NCBI RefSeq assembly: GCF_900107535.1
Contig: NZ_FNRA01000013.1
Span: 62,001 to 126,000, forward strand
Length of the DNA stretch: 64,000 nucleotides
Source: Pedobacter hartonius
GTDB lineage: Bacteria > Bacteroidota > Bacteroidia > Sphingobacteriales > Sphingobacteriaceae
Direction: 5' to 3'
Under the pieces are notes generated by a model. The model saw only the letters and a list, made by a program, of their open reading frames with translations. It was not told the origin of the DNA and did not search any database. Positions 8,865 to 17,514 of this stretch are shown here, piece after piece (within the stretch, counting starts at the first letter, position 1; every line of letters starts with the position of its first letter). Both the position numbers and the translations under genes were made by a program.

Positions 8865-8882
8865 ATAAGCAAGATACTACCT

Positions 8883-9536
8883 ATGGATATCATTAATCAG
8901 CTCATACAATTTATTCTGCATACAGATGTAGAACTAGTTAAACTCGTAAGTAGCTACCAGACCTGGACCTACCTTATTTTATTTCTTGTCATCTTTGCCG
9001 AAACCGGATTTGTGGTAACGCCATTTTTGCCGGGTGACTCGATGCTGTTTGCTGTGGGTGCGCTGATCGCGAAGGGCGGAACCGGATTGGATATCTGGTT
9101 GATGTTCTTTCTGTTGACTGCCGCAGGTATATTAGGCAATAGCCTGAATTACCGCCTGGGAATGTTTTTCGGTGTTCAGGTTTTCAAAGAGAACAACAAG
9201 ATACTGAAGCTTGAATATTATAATAAATCGCACATGTTCTTTGAAAAACATGGGGGCAAGGCGATCATCTTCAGCCGTTTCTTACCGATTATCAGAACAA
9301 TTGCCCCTTTTGTTGCCGGTGTGGCAAAAATGCCCTTCGGTAAATTCACCTATTTTAATGTACTCGGAGGAATAGCCTGGATTGCTACGTTGCTTTTTGC
9401 GGGCTTTTTGATGGGTCAGATTCCGATTATCAAAAACAACTTCTCAGCAGTTATTGCGTTCATCGCCATTGTTACTTTTGCACCTGTAGTTTTTGCAGCC
9501 GTAAAATCTATGTTCAAAAGTAAAGAGGTTGTTTAA
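8883..9536 (+). CDS. DedA family (VTT domain) membrane protein
   Basis: 217 residues. It shows DedA/SNARE-associated features: FAETGFVVTPFLPGDSMLFAVGAL, GNSLNYRLGMFFG, the basic motif FEKHGGKAIIFSRFLPIIRTIAPFVAGVAKM with the functionally important Arg residues, and a C-terminal helix pair. DedA proteins are inner-membrane transporters or scramblases linked to polyprenyl-phosphate or phospholipid flipping. The 3' end overlaps the convergent phospholipase-like gene by 23 bp. Confidence 0.92.
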   Translation: MDIINQLIQFILHTDVELVKLVSSYQTWTYLILFLVIFAETGFVVTPFLPGDSMLFAVGALIAKGGTGLDIWLMFFLLTAAGILGNSLNYRLGMFFGVQVFKENNKILKLEYYNKSHMFFEKHGGKAIIFSRFLPIIRTIAPFVAGVAKMPFGKFTYFNVLGGIAWIATLLFAGFLMGQIPIIKNNFSAVIAFIAIVTFAPVVFAAVKSMFKSKEVV

Positions 9537-10407
9537 CACCATGCATGTTTTCCAGGGTTGGCTGGCCTGCATCAACCCATGCGGAATACCAGTAGGAACC
9601 CACTGCCAGAATTGCCGCACGCATCTGTTTTTCCACCATATGGTTTAACCGGTTATGGTATTCATTTGAATATTCAAATGAATACTGTTTCGTTACCTGT
9701 CCGTTTCGTTTGGTGTAGCCGTATTTGCGATAGGAAGGGAAAATATGGTTTAGATGAGACTCTACCGTTAGCGTGCTGTCAGCGAGACTGTGGGTATGCG
9801 CAATGATCTTCCACGCTTCTTTGAGCGGGTCCTGAATATAAACAGCCCTTCCCACGAGGAAATTGTACTTTTCTGAGAACAGTTCCGGCAGTCGGCTTTC
9901 CCAGAAGCCATGGATGCCTTTCTGATTGCTGAGTTGCCCGTCATGATTTTCGCTGGTATGCAAAGGAACATGGGCATCACTGAGATAGTGGCCAAGGTAA
10001 GTGGAGTTGATCAGTATCCTGGCAGAATCCCTTTGTTTAAAAGCATTGACCAGCTTGTAATAGCTGCGCTGGATCTGCCAGGGGAGAATACCATTTTTAT
10101 ATAGTTTTTTTCTTCCGTACTTTTTTACTGCATCTTCCCATTTTCGGGGGATACTGTCCACCACCGTTTCATATACTTCAGTATCCAGGTAATGCCCCGG
10201 TGCTTCTGCCGTATCGGCGTAACGGCGTTTATCCGGATCGGTAGAATGATTGGTGATATAGTCTATGTTGTACTTATAGAACCTGGTCATTCCTGAAGGA
10301 ACGGTGAAAACAGCCAGGTGATTGATCTGCATGTGGGCAAAGAAACCCCAGGAGCAGCTGAGGAGCCCGGCTGCCAGAAATGTTAAGCAAATGAAAGTCC
10401 TTTTCAT
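9514..10407 (-). CDS. secreted zinc-dependent phospholipase C / S1-P1 nuclease-like protein
   Basis: 297 residues with a signal peptide ending near LLSCS, so the mature protein would start WGFFAHMQINHLAVF. An N-terminal Trp plus early His is the hallmark of the PLC/S1-P1 nuclease zinc fold. A second metal motif, LGHYLSDAHVPLHTSENHDG, lies near residues 168-187, with further His residues (ESHLNHIFPSY) later. It is probably periplasmic or surface located and hydrolyses phosphodiesters. PLC versus nuclease cannot be decided by eye. Single gene, convergent with DedA. Confidence 0.72.
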   Translation of the reverse strand: MKRTFICLTFLAAGLLSCSWGFFAHMQINHLAVFTVPSGMTRFYKYNIDYITNHSTDPDKRRYADTAEAPGHYLDTEVYETVVDSIPRKWEDAVKKYGRKKLYKNGILPWQIQRSYYKLVNAFKQRDSARILINSTYLGHYLSDAHVPLHTSENHDGQLSNQKGIHGFWESRLPELFSEKYNFLVGRAVYIQDPLKEAWKIIAHTHSLADSTLTVESHLNHIFPSYRKYGYTKRNGQVTKQYSFEYSNEYHNRLNHMVEKQMRAAILAVGSYWYSAWVDAGQPTLENMHGVKQPLYF

Positions 10408-10444
10408 TTGCTTAAACTAATGCCGGGAGGCAATATGTTGGTAA

Positions 10445-12274
10445 TTAATCTGTCTTTTTTCCTCTCATGGCCTGTGCAACAGCCTCTTCCATTAAGCGCT
10501 CCGCAAAAGGGCGGGTAAACTCGTTCAGCTCAGCGGATTTTTTAAGGATAAGGTCCTTATTACCTGAAAGCAGTGCCTGTTTCAGCGCCCCGGTCTGCAG
10601 TTTGGTTTCATTCAGTTCCATCGAATTCAACAGGTATTTATTCCTGCCGATAAACTGCTCTGCAGTAAATAAGAGTTGTTCACCTGCTGCTCTTGCTTCG
10701 ATCAGCATTCTTTGTGTGACCTCTGATTCGGCATGGGTAACGCTGTCCGTAAGGCCATAACTCGGCCTGATATCTATTTCCTGTTTCACACCCGAACGCA
10801 GTTCAGTAGCCTGCACGGTCAAGATCCCGTCTGCATTCAGCACAAAGTTGATATGAACTTTAGGAACTGCGGCGGGCATCGGAGGAATGCCTTTCAGCTC
10901 AAATTCGGCAAGTTTCCGGTTTTCCTTTACCGGGCCGCGCTCTCCCTGGAAGACAGAGATCTTCATATTTACCTGGCCATCAACAGAGGTGGTGTATTGC
11001 CTGCCTGCTTTGGCAGGTACTTTTGCATTTCTGGGAATGATTACATCCATTAATCCGCCAGTGGTTTCAATTCCCAGTGAAAGCGGGGTTACATCCAGCA
11101 AAAGGATATCCGGACGGTTACCGGCAAGGATATCGGCCTGTATGGCTGCACCAAGGGCAACCACCTCATCAGGATTGATGTGATCATGTGGCGGGCGGCC
11201 AAAGAATGCCGCCACCTGTGCTTTTACATAAGGTGTGCGGGTAGAACCACCTGCCATTATCACGTCGTCGATATCCTTAACTGTTAAGTTAGCATCTGCC
11301 AGGGCTTGTTTGCATGAATTCAGCGTCCCGGCAACTTTAGAGGCAATCAGCTGTTCAAAAGTTTGCTTATCCAGCGTACACCAGATGTCGCCCAGCTTTT
11401 CGTTGAACAGGTTCTGGCTGCTCAGGGCTTTTTTGGCTTCTTCAGCTTTAAGGCGTAGCTGCTGCATCAGAATATTGTCAGCCTTTAGGACTGCGGTGTC
11501 CAGTTTGTTATTTTCAATCCAGTAATGAACAATTGCCCGGTCAAAGTCATCTCCGCCGAGGAAGGTATTTCCGTTGGTGGACAGAACTTCAAAAATACCG
11601 TTCTGAATGGCTAGTATGGAAACGTCAAACGTTCCTCCGCCAAGGTCATACACAGCAATTGTTTTTTGCTCGGCAGGGTCCAGGCCGATGCCGTAAGCCA
11701 GACTTGCCGCGGTGGGCTCATTGACGATCCGCAGTACATCCAGTCCGGCCAGCCTGCCTGCATCTCTCGTTGCCTGTCGCTGGCTATCATTAAAATAGGC
11801 AGGTACAGTGATTACCGCCCTGTTCACAGGGGTTTTCAATGCATGTTCTGCCCGCTTTCTTAATTCTTTTAAGATCTCGGCCGACAATTCAATAGGCGTA
11901 TAGAATTTATCGCCAGCCTGTATCTTTACCAATGAATCATTATTGTCGTCAATCAGTTTATAGGAAAACGTATCCTGTTTTTCAGCAACATCCTTATAGG
12001 AGCGGCCGAGCAGGCGTTTCACTGAAAATATAGTGTTTGCCGGATCAGTAATCAGAAATTCCCTGGCCTCATTCCCCACCAGTGGAACACCGGCAGCATT
12101 GAAATGCACGATTGAAGGAACCAGGAGGCCTTTGCCTGTATCATTGATCACTTTCGGGTTTTTGTCAGGGTCAATAAAAGCAACAAGGCTGTTGGTCGTT
12201 CCTAAATCAATACCAACAATGATCTCTGGTTGCTGTAATGTACCTGTAGCCAGGTTAATCGATATCTTTGCCAT
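10445..12274 (-). CDS. hscA: Hsp70-family chaperone, HscA-like
   Basis: 609 residues. Hsp70 ATPase motifs are complete: GIDLGTTNSLVAF (from residue 21), NEPTAASLAYG, VYDLGGGTFDVSIL, IMAGGSTRTPYV. The substrate-binding domain contains DVTPLSLGIETTGGLMDVIIPRN. The protein has a short C-terminal region without the long lid tail and EEVD-like end of DnaK, and an N-terminal extension before GIDLGTTNS, as in HscA, the chaperone for Fe-S cluster transfer from IscU. No isc/suf genes are adjacent, so the HscA label rests on length and form. A TAAATTTG box ends 5 nt before the ATG. Confidence 0.8.
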   Translation of the reverse strand: MAKISINLATGTLQQPEIIVGIDLGTTNSLVAFIDPDKNPKVINDTGKGLLVPSIVHFNAAGVPLVGNEAREFLITDPANTIFSVKRLLGRSYKDVAEKQDTFSYKLIDDNNDSLVKIQAGDKFYTPIELSAEILKELRKRAEHALKTPVNRAVITVPAYFNDSQRQATRDAGRLAGLDVLRIVNEPTAASLAYGIGLDPAEQKTIAVYDLGGGTFDVSILAIQNGIFEVLSTNGNTFLGGDDFDRAIVHYWIENNKLDTAVLKADNILMQQLRLKAEEAKKALSSQNLFNEKLGDIWCTLDKQTFEQLIASKVAGTLNSCKQALADANLTVKDIDDVIMAGGSTRTPYVKAQVAAFFGRPPHDHINPDEVVALGAAIQADILAGNRPDILLLDVTPLSLGIETTGGLMDVIIPRNAKVPAKAGRQYTTSVDGQVNMKISVFQGERGPVKENRKLAEFELKGIPPMPAAVPKVHINFVLNADGILTVQATELRSGVKQEIDIRPSYGLTDSVTHAESEVTQRMLIEARAAGEQLLFTAEQFIGRNKYLLNSMELNETKLQTGALKQALLSGNKDLILKKSAELNEFTRPFAERLMEEAVAQAMRGKKTD

Positions 12275-12279
12275 GAGAG

Positions 12280-12287
12280 CAAATTTA
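12280..12287 (-). promoter_or_regulatory. -7 promoter box for hscA
   Basis: TAAATTTG on the minus strand matches TAnnTTTG and ends 5 nt before the hscA ATG at 12274, so the mRNA may be leaderless. Confidence 0.5.
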
Positions 12288-12311
12288 GGAATGTTTTAAT
12301 GTTCTTTTGTT

Positions 12312-13412
12312 TTAAGGTTGTAATGTTTTGCCCCGCTTCGCCTGCATTTCCTGTTTGTGCAGGTTAAACACCCATAATACAATATCCTGATAGCTGTCAG
12401 TCCCTTTTTTCTGATTATTGATCTTCAGGAATTTATCCAAGGCAGTGCCCATATAGGCAGACATATCCCCATTGTATTGCTTCCAGAACTCCTGTTCTTC
12501 CTTAAAATCAGCCAATGTGCCGGCATTGATCTTTTTCATCAGTTGTGCAAATTCTTCGGGCTCCTTCATCCTGATCTCAAACAGCACACTTCTCAGGATA
12601 TTATAATATCCCGAATACTGGAAATTAACATCAGAACTATTAATGCTCACCAGGTAGCCGATCAGGTTGGCTTCATCCTCACGTGCAATGCCCAGGGTAT
12701 GTGATATTTCGTGGGCAGTAACAAATGGGAGATCCATATAGGGGAGCCTCATATTCACATTGGCTTCGCCGGAAAGCGGGCAGTAATAACCTTCGATGCC
12801 TGTTTTGCTGACCAGCCAGCTAAACATCACCGGTTTCACTGAAGGGCTGCGGTAGCTGAAAAATGGATTTTGCAGGGCCAGTTTAGCGTAAGCAGATTCA
12901 GACTGATCTTTCAGTTCTGTAACCGTGTATTTCTTTTTTTTGCGTTTTACTTCTGCGGCATTTACCTTTTTGACCAGAAAATCACCCAGCAGCACCAGGT
13001 CCTTTGTGGTATACACCTTGTCGCTGATGCCCAGTCGTACTGAGATGGATGGCCGGGAATAATTTAAACCCCACAGTACCTTAAATGTGATATAGAGGAT
13101 CAATGAGAAATTGACCAACTGTAATACAGTGCTGAGAATGGCTGCCTGGCTTAACTGCTTGCCGGCGGCCTGCTTTATGACTTTAAAAACTGACCATAGG
13201 CAGAATATGACCAATAGTGCATACAGGAAATCTCCCAGTGCAAAAGGGATAAGACTGCTGATGAGACGCTGTGCGACCGAAGAAAACTGGTAAAAACCGT
13301 CGGAATACAGATATTCCACTGCATTGCTGCTCAGTCCGAAAAGGAAGATCAGCAGCGCGATGCTGAACAATATGCCCAGCTGCAGGAATTTTTTTCGGAT
13401 CGCGGGATTCAT
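12312..13412 (-). CDS. DUF3810 membrane metallopeptidase-like protein
   Basis: 366 residues. Three hydrophobic segments lie in the first 110 residues (LGILFSIALLIFLFGL; LIPFALGDFLYALLVIFCLW; LVNFSLILYITFKVLWGL), followed by a soluble domain. Within it, FVTAHEISHTLGIAREDEANLIGYL contains an HExxH zinc motif with a downstream Glu, as in gluzincin-type peptidases, and this arrangement is typical of DUF3810 of Bacteroidota. Catalytic activity is not established. The start codon directly abuts the dihydroorotase stop, so the two genes are co-transcribed. Confidence 0.85.
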   Translation of the reverse strand: MNPAIRKKFLQLGILFSIALLIFLFGLSSNAVEYLYSDGFYQFSSVAQRLISSLIPFALGDFLYALLVIFCLWSVFKVIKQAAGKQLSQAAILSTVLQLVNFSLILYITFKVLWGLNYSRPSISVRLGISDKVYTTKDLVLLGDFLVKKVNAAEVKRKKKKYTVTELKDQSESAYAKLALQNPFFSYRSPSVKPVMFSWLVSKTGIEGYYCPLSGEANVNMRLPYMDLPFVTAHEISHTLGIAREDEANLIGYLVSINSSDVNFQYSGYYNILRSVLFEIRMKEPEEFAQLMKKINAGTLADFKEEQEFWKQYNGDMSAYMGTALDKFLKINNQKKGTDSYQDIVLWVFNLHKQEMQAKRGKTLQP

Positions 13413-14747
13413 CTATCTGTTGAAAGCCAGTCTTTTTCCTGTTTCATTGGTCATGAACTTGCCTTTCTGGTAAGCCAGGTTGCCCGAGATAAAGGTATGT
13501 GTGATCTCTGCCTGAAAGGTTTGTCCCTCGAAAGGTGACCAGCCGCATTTGTATAAGATATTGGCTTTTGTTACCTTAACCGGGTCATTTAGTGCCACGA
13601 GTACAAGATCAGCCCAGTAACCTTCCCTGATGAACCCCCGTCTGTCAATCTGGAAGCAGGTGGCCACATTGTGCGCTGTTTTTTCCACGATCTGTTCGAG
13701 TCTGAGCTTGCCCTGGTGATACATTTCCAGTAAAGCGGGTAAAGCGTGCTGTACCAGCGGGCCGCCTGAAGGCGCCTGTAAGTAAGGCAGTGCTTTTTCT
13801 TCTATCGTGTGCGGGGCATGATCTGTAGCAATGATATCAATATGGCCATCCAGCAGGCCTTTAAGAATGGCTTCCTTGTCGGCCAGCGTTTTCACGGCTG
13901 GGTTCCATTTGATCAGGTTTCCTTTGTCGGCATAATCCCTGTCATCAAACCAGAGGTGATGCACACAGGCTTCTGCAGTGATCCTTTTGTCTTTTAAAGG
14001 GGTAAGGGCATCAAATATTCCCACTTCCATTGCGGTGGAGATATGCAGGATATGAAGGCGGGTATTGTATTTTTTTGCCAGGGATACTGCAAGAGAGGAG
14101 GAGGTATAACATGCTTCTGCGGAGCGGATCAGCGGATGCATCTCTATCGTGATGTGATCCCCGTACCTTTCTTTGAAAGCTGCCATATTCCGCTGAATGG
14201 TCAGCTCATCTTCGCAATGGGTGGCCACCAGCATCGGTGCCTGGCTGAAGATGTTTTCAAGCACCTGCTCGTTGTCTACCAGCATATTCCCTGTGGAGGA
14301 GCCCATAAATACTTTGATCCCGCAAACATTGGCAGGATCAGTTTTCAGGACTTCTTCAATGTTATTGTTGGAGGCGCCCATGAAAAACGAATAGTTGGCA
14401 AGCGACATTTCTGAAGCGATGGCGTATTTATCGGCCAGCAGCTTCTGTGTTAACGTATTGGGAACGGTATTGGGCATTTCCATGAAGGAAGTGATTCCGC
14501 CGGCAACGGCAGCCATGCTTTCAGAAAAGATATCTGCTTTATGGGTTAAACCCGGTTCGCGGAAATGGACCTGGTCATCAATCATGCCGGGCAACAGGTG
14601 GAGGCCATCTGCATTGATCTCCTGATCTGCTTTCCTGCTGATCTGCGGGTTGATTTCATCAATAAATCCGTCTTTGATATAGACATCCGCAACAACTGTT
14701 TTGCCTTCGTTGACAAGGGTTGCGCCTTTGATAAGGATGGTTTTCAT
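13413..14747 (-). CDS. pyrC: dihydroorotase
   Basis: 444 residues of the amidohydrolase superfamily; it interconverts carbamoyl-aspartate and dihydroorotate in pyrimidine synthesis. Visible features are LPGMIDDQVHFREPGLTHKAD (metal site I, written Q-V-H rather than H-x-H), CGIKVFMGSSTG, VATHCEDE (His ligand), LHILHIST (His ligand) and IATDHAPHT (catalytic Asp). The QVH form is, as I recall, usual in Bacteroidota enzymes, so I take it as the active dihydroorotase, in contrast to the degenerate homologue at 58590-59870. The first gene of a two-gene unit with DUF3810. Confidence 0.92.
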   Translation of the reverse strand: MKTILIKGATLVNEGKTVVADVYIKDGFIDEINPQISRKADQEINADGLHLLPGMIDDQVHFREPGLTHKADIFSESMAAVAGGITSFMEMPNTVPNTLTQKLLADKYAIASEMSLANYSFFMGASNNNIEEVLKTDPANVCGIKVFMGSSTGNMLVDNEQVLENIFSQAPMLVATHCEDELTIQRNMAAFKERYGDHITIEMHPLIRSAEACYTSSSLAVSLAKKYNTRLHILHISTAMEVGIFDALTPLKDKRITAEACVHHLWFDDRDYADKGNLIKWNPAVKTLADKEAILKGLLDGHIDIIATDHAPHTIEEKALPYLQAPSGGPLVQHALPALLEMYHQGKLRLEQIVEKTAHNVATCFQIDRRGFIREGYWADLVLVALNDPVKVTKANILYKCGWSPFEGQTFQAEITHTFISGNLAYQKGKFMTNETGKRLAFNR

Positions 14748-14962
14748 ATTGTCAAATCTATGAACTTTTTAATCAAATGTTCAGATGGAGACGGATTAAA
14801 TAAGATGATGTGTTAGGCTTTTGCTAAATGCGGCATATGATTTTAGTTATTTCAATGTTATTAGATTAAAGTTAATTTAATAGAAATTAAAAATTAATAT
14901 TTGGTTTTTAATATTTCATTTAAATTATTATGTTTGTCTTGTGATTTAATTTAAATGGTACG

Positions 14963-15250
14963 ATGGACAGCGAACGTTATAAAGATGTACGGGCATCAAT
15001 AGACAATTCTGAATATAAATTTATTAGTGAAGGTTAAAATGGGCTTATTGAAAAGGTCGTACAATATAAAATATTCGATGAGGCCTTACCAGATCTTTAT
15101 AATCTGGGTTTTGGTCATCTGGGTACACAATCCGCTGTCAAGATTGATAAAAGTCTGAATAAGCTGAAACACGTCAATTTGTTTGAAAAGAAGTTTGAAG
15201 AATCAAATGCTGCTTTGTTGAAAACCAATCTCAGCCTGATTGGCTGCTGA
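14963..15250 (+). pseudogene. DUF6934-like gene remnant with in-frame stop
   Basis: One continuous frame of 96 codons broken by a single TAA at 15035-15037. The first part reads MDSERYKDVRASIDNSEYKF then ISEG; after the stop it continues NGLIEKVVQYKIFDEALPDL then YNLGFG. The pattern Y-x-FISEG-x-x-G-x-I-x-K-V-x-Y ... YNLGFG is what I remember of DUF6934, a Sphingobacteria-rich family of unknown function. The C-terminal third (to 15250) does not look like the family, so the gene is probably both interrupted and truncated. Family assignment is from memory. Confidence 0.5.
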
Positions 15251-15252
15251 TC

Positions 15253-15290
15253 TGAAATGCAGGTTTGCAAACTTGCAAACCTGCATTTCA
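15253..15290. repeat. perfect inverted repeat, 18 bp arms
   Basis: The arm TGAAATGCAGGTTTGCAA (15253-15270) is followed by a 2 nt spacer and its exact reverse complement (15273-15290). No T-run follows on either strand, so it is not a standard terminator. It lies directly after the DUF6934-like remnant. Confidence 0.85.
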
Positions 15291-15353
15291 TGACTCCCGG
15301 ATTTTGCAAACCGCTTCAGTGGTGTTTTTACGCTTAGCTAATATAGATTATAG

Positions 15354-15361
15354 TATATTTG
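15354..15361 (+). promoter_or_regulatory. -7 promoter box for the DEAD-box helicase
   Basis: TATATTTG, an exact TAnnTTTG match, ends only 4 nt before the ATG at 15366. If used, the transcript would begin at or very near the start codon. Confidence 0.55.
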
Positions 15362-15365
15362 CAAA

Positions 15366-16703
15366 ATGTCGAAAACATTCGAAGAATTTAACCTGAACAG
15401 GCAGATTTTAAATGCTGTTGCTGATGCAGGCTTTACAGTTGCTACGCCAATACAGGAAAAAGCAATTGCACCGGTTTTATCCGGCCAGGATATTTTTGGT
15501 ATCGCTGAAACAGGAACCGGTAAAACGGCGGCTTATGTGCTGCCGATATTGATGCAGTTAAAATATGCACAGGGTGATGCTGCACGTGCATTGATCCTCG
15601 CGCCAACGCGTGAGCTGGCCATGCAGATCGCTGAACATGTAAAAATATTCTCAAAATATACAGACCTCCGTTCCGTTGTTGTATTCGGCGGAATAGGGCC
15701 GAAAACGCAGATCGAACAGATCAAAGCCGGTGTGGATATTATTATTGCTACACCCGGACGTTTCCTGGATATCTACCTTTCAGGGCACATCAACACCCAG
15801 TACCTGAAATTCCTGGTACTGGATGAAGCAGATAAAATGATGGATATGGGCTTTATCGGCTCTATCCACAGGATACTGGAAGTGGTGCCGCGAAGAAGGC
15901 AGAACCTGCTTTTCTCGGCAACAATGAGTGAACTGGTACACAAGATCGCGGGTGATTTTCTGAAAAACCCTACAATCATCGAAGTAGGGGAGCAGGCCAC
16001 TCCGGCACAAACCGTTACCCAGGTGCTGTATGAGGTACCGAACTTTAAAACCAAGATCAACCTGCTGCAGCACCTGCTGAAAAATGACGTCGATTTTAAA
16101 AGACTGATGATCTTCTGTAAAACCAAAACTGTAGCAGATAATATTTTCAGCTTCATCGAGCGCCGGTTCGGCCCGGAAGCCGTTAGGGTAATCCACGCCA
16201 ATAAAGGGCAGAACACCAGGATCAACTCGATCGCCGCTTTCAAAGAAGGAAACCTGCGCGTACTGGTAGCTACAGATGTGGCCTCCAGGGGAATTGACGT
16301 TGCTGAAGTGAGCCACGTGATCAACTTCGATGTGCCGATCATCATTGAAGATTATGTGCACCGTATCGGCCGTACAGGAAGAGCCTATGCAAAAGGCGAT
16401 GCGCTGACTTTCTGTACAGAAGCAGAAAAGTATTACATCAGGAAGATTGAAAAACTGATGCGCCAAAGTATTCCTGTGGTTCCCCTGCCGGAAGAAGTTT
16501 TTGTGGAAGAAACACCTTATGAAGAACGCCAGTATATTGCCAGGGAGATCGATACCCAGAAACGGAAAGACGATCCTGACTTTAAAGGGGCCTTCCATGA
16601 GAAGAAACATGCCGCCGCCATAGCCGCTTCGGCTGCTGCTGCTGCCAAAAAGAAAACTGATAAAACACCGGCCTGGAAGAAGAGGAAATTTAAAAAATCG
16701 TAA
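15366..16703 (+). CDS. DEAD-box RNA helicase (RhlE-like)
   Basis: 445 residues. All superfamily 2 motifs are present: Q motif region TPIQEKAI, motif I AETGTGKT (residues 48-54), Ia PTRELAMQ, II DEADKMMDMGF, III SAT, IV/V region IHANKGQ and ATDVASRGIDV, VI HRIGRTGRA. The C-terminal 70 residues are low-complexity, first Glu-rich, then Ala-rich with a Lys-rich end (KKRKFKKS), typical of RhlE-type helicases of Bacteroidota, which remodel RNA in ribosome assembly, mRNA decay or cold adaptation. Specific substrate unknown. Confidence 0.93.
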   Translation: MSKTFEEFNLNRQILNAVADAGFTVATPIQEKAIAPVLSGQDIFGIAETGTGKTAAYVLPILMQLKYAQGDAARALILAPTRELAMQIAEHVKIFSKYTDLRSVVVFGGIGPKTQIEQIKAGVDIIIATPGRFLDIYLSGHINTQYLKFLVLDEADKMMDMGFIGSIHRILEVVPRRRQNLLFSATMSELVHKIAGDFLKNPTIIEVGEQATPAQTVTQVLYEVPNFKTKINLLQHLLKNDVDFKRLMIFCKTKTVADNIFSFIERRFGPEAVRVIHANKGQNTRINSIAAFKEGNLRVLVATDVASRGIDVAEVSHVINFDVPIIIEDYVHRIGRTGRAYAKGDALTFCTEAEKYYIRKIEKLMRQSIPVVPLPEEVFVEETPYEERQYIAREIDTQKRKDDPDFKGAFHEKKHAAAIAASAAAAAKKKTDKTPAWKKRKFKKS

Positions 16704-16705
16704 GC

Positions 16706-16975
16706 TTGAAACTAACACCTTTAAATATAGTGACCTCAGGCTGCCTGGTACTGGCACTGCTGATGCTATTTAGTCCCAGTCAGGCGCTTTCCCTGCAAAA
16801 AGGACTGAACGGACTGCTTACCGGACTATGTTTCTTAGCTGCAATTATTGCTTTCATTTCAGACTTGATTTTCAGGAAGTTCATACCTTTGCTCCGAAAC
16901 TTATGGGTGGTAGAATGTGCTTTTATCGTATTTACCGTAGTTTTAATGGTGATCTTAAAGATCACTGTTGCTTAA
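16706..16975 (+). CDS. small membrane protein of unknown function
   Basis: 89 residues beginning at a TTG codon 2 bp after the helicase stop (MKLTPLNIVTSGCLVLALLM). Three hydrophobic segments span nearly the whole chain (VTSGCLVLALLMLFS; LLTGLCFLAAIIAFISDLIF; VVECAFIVFTVVLMVILKI). No ATG starts the frame earlier or close by. The tight spacing suggests co-transcription with the helicase. I do not recognise the family. Confidence 0.6.
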   Translation: MKLTPLNIVTSGCLVLALLMLFSPSQALSLQKGLNGLLTGLCFLAAIIAFISDLIFRKFIPLLRNLWVVECAFIVFTVVLMVILKITVA

Positions 16976-17034
16976 ATTTCTAAAATAAAACGCTTAAATA
17001 ACCCGGGCTTGCAAGCTCCTGAATACAAAAATTA

Positions 17035-17370
17035 ATGAAGACAGCAGAAATTAAAATAACAGTTGAGTTAGATGACAACAATGTCCCAGAGAACCTGATG
17101 TGGGAATCTACAGATGCAGAAACACAGGAGAAAGTTCCGGTGAAATCGATGATGCTTGCGCTGTGGGACCATAACTATAAAAATTCAATGCGTATAGACC
17201 TCTGGACTAAAGATATGCCTGTTGATGAGATGAAAAGGTTTTTCTATGAAACTTTGCAGACCATGGGAGATAGCTTTCTGAAAGCAACCGGTGAAAAACT
17301 GATCATTGAAGACCTGCGCGATTACTGTGCACATTTTGCGGATAAAATGGGAATAGACATGGGTAAATAA
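17035..17370 (+). CDS. gldC: gliding motility protein GldC
   Basis: 111 residues, the length of GldC. The chain MKTAEIKITVELDDNNVPEN continues with LMWESTDAETQEKVPVKSMM, LWDHNYKNSMRIDLWTKDM and a helical C-terminal half, matching GldC as I know it. It is a soluble protein; in Flavobacterium GldB and GldC contribute to gliding, with GldC in a supporting role. gldB is not in this window, and gldAFG lie about 10 kb away. A terminator follows at 17397-17424. Confidence 0.85.
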   Translation: MKTAEIKITVELDDNNVPENLMWESTDAETQEKVPVKSMMLALWDHNYKNSMRIDLWTKDMPVDEMKRFFYETLQTMGDSFLKATGEKLIIEDLRDYCAHFADKMGIDMGK

Positions 17371-17396
17371 CCCATTTCTTATTTTTATAGAAAATC

Positions 17397-17424
17397 AGGA
17401 TTTCAGCAATGGAATCCTTTTTTA
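17397..17424 (+). terminator. terminator of gldC
   Basis: AGGATT (17397-17402) and AATCCT (17413-17418) form a 6 bp stem, followed by six T residues. Confidence 0.55.
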
Positions 17425-17514
17425 TTTTACACAAATTTTATTTTATAAATTTCAATTCCTTATAGGACCTTTTGGATAAACGGTTGTCATGAACATGAAA
17501 ATCGATAAGGTCTC

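Larger units (their letters stand above)
14748..15365. other. AT-rich intergenic stretch with gene remnant and inverted repeat
   Basis: A 618 bp gap between pyrC (leaving leftwards) and the DEAD-box helicase (leaving rightwards). It starts with about 200 bp of very AT-rich DNA (long TTAAT/ATTTAA runs), then the DUF6934-like remnant at 14963-15250, a perfect inverted repeat at 15253-15290 and the helicase promoter box at 15354-15361. I see no intact gene here. Confidence 0.7.

Noticed and set aside
15780-16757. Long open frame (325 codons) antisense to the DEAD-box helicase
   Set aside because: The sense frame is an unmistakable helicase with all motifs; the antisense frame is a by-product of its codon use.
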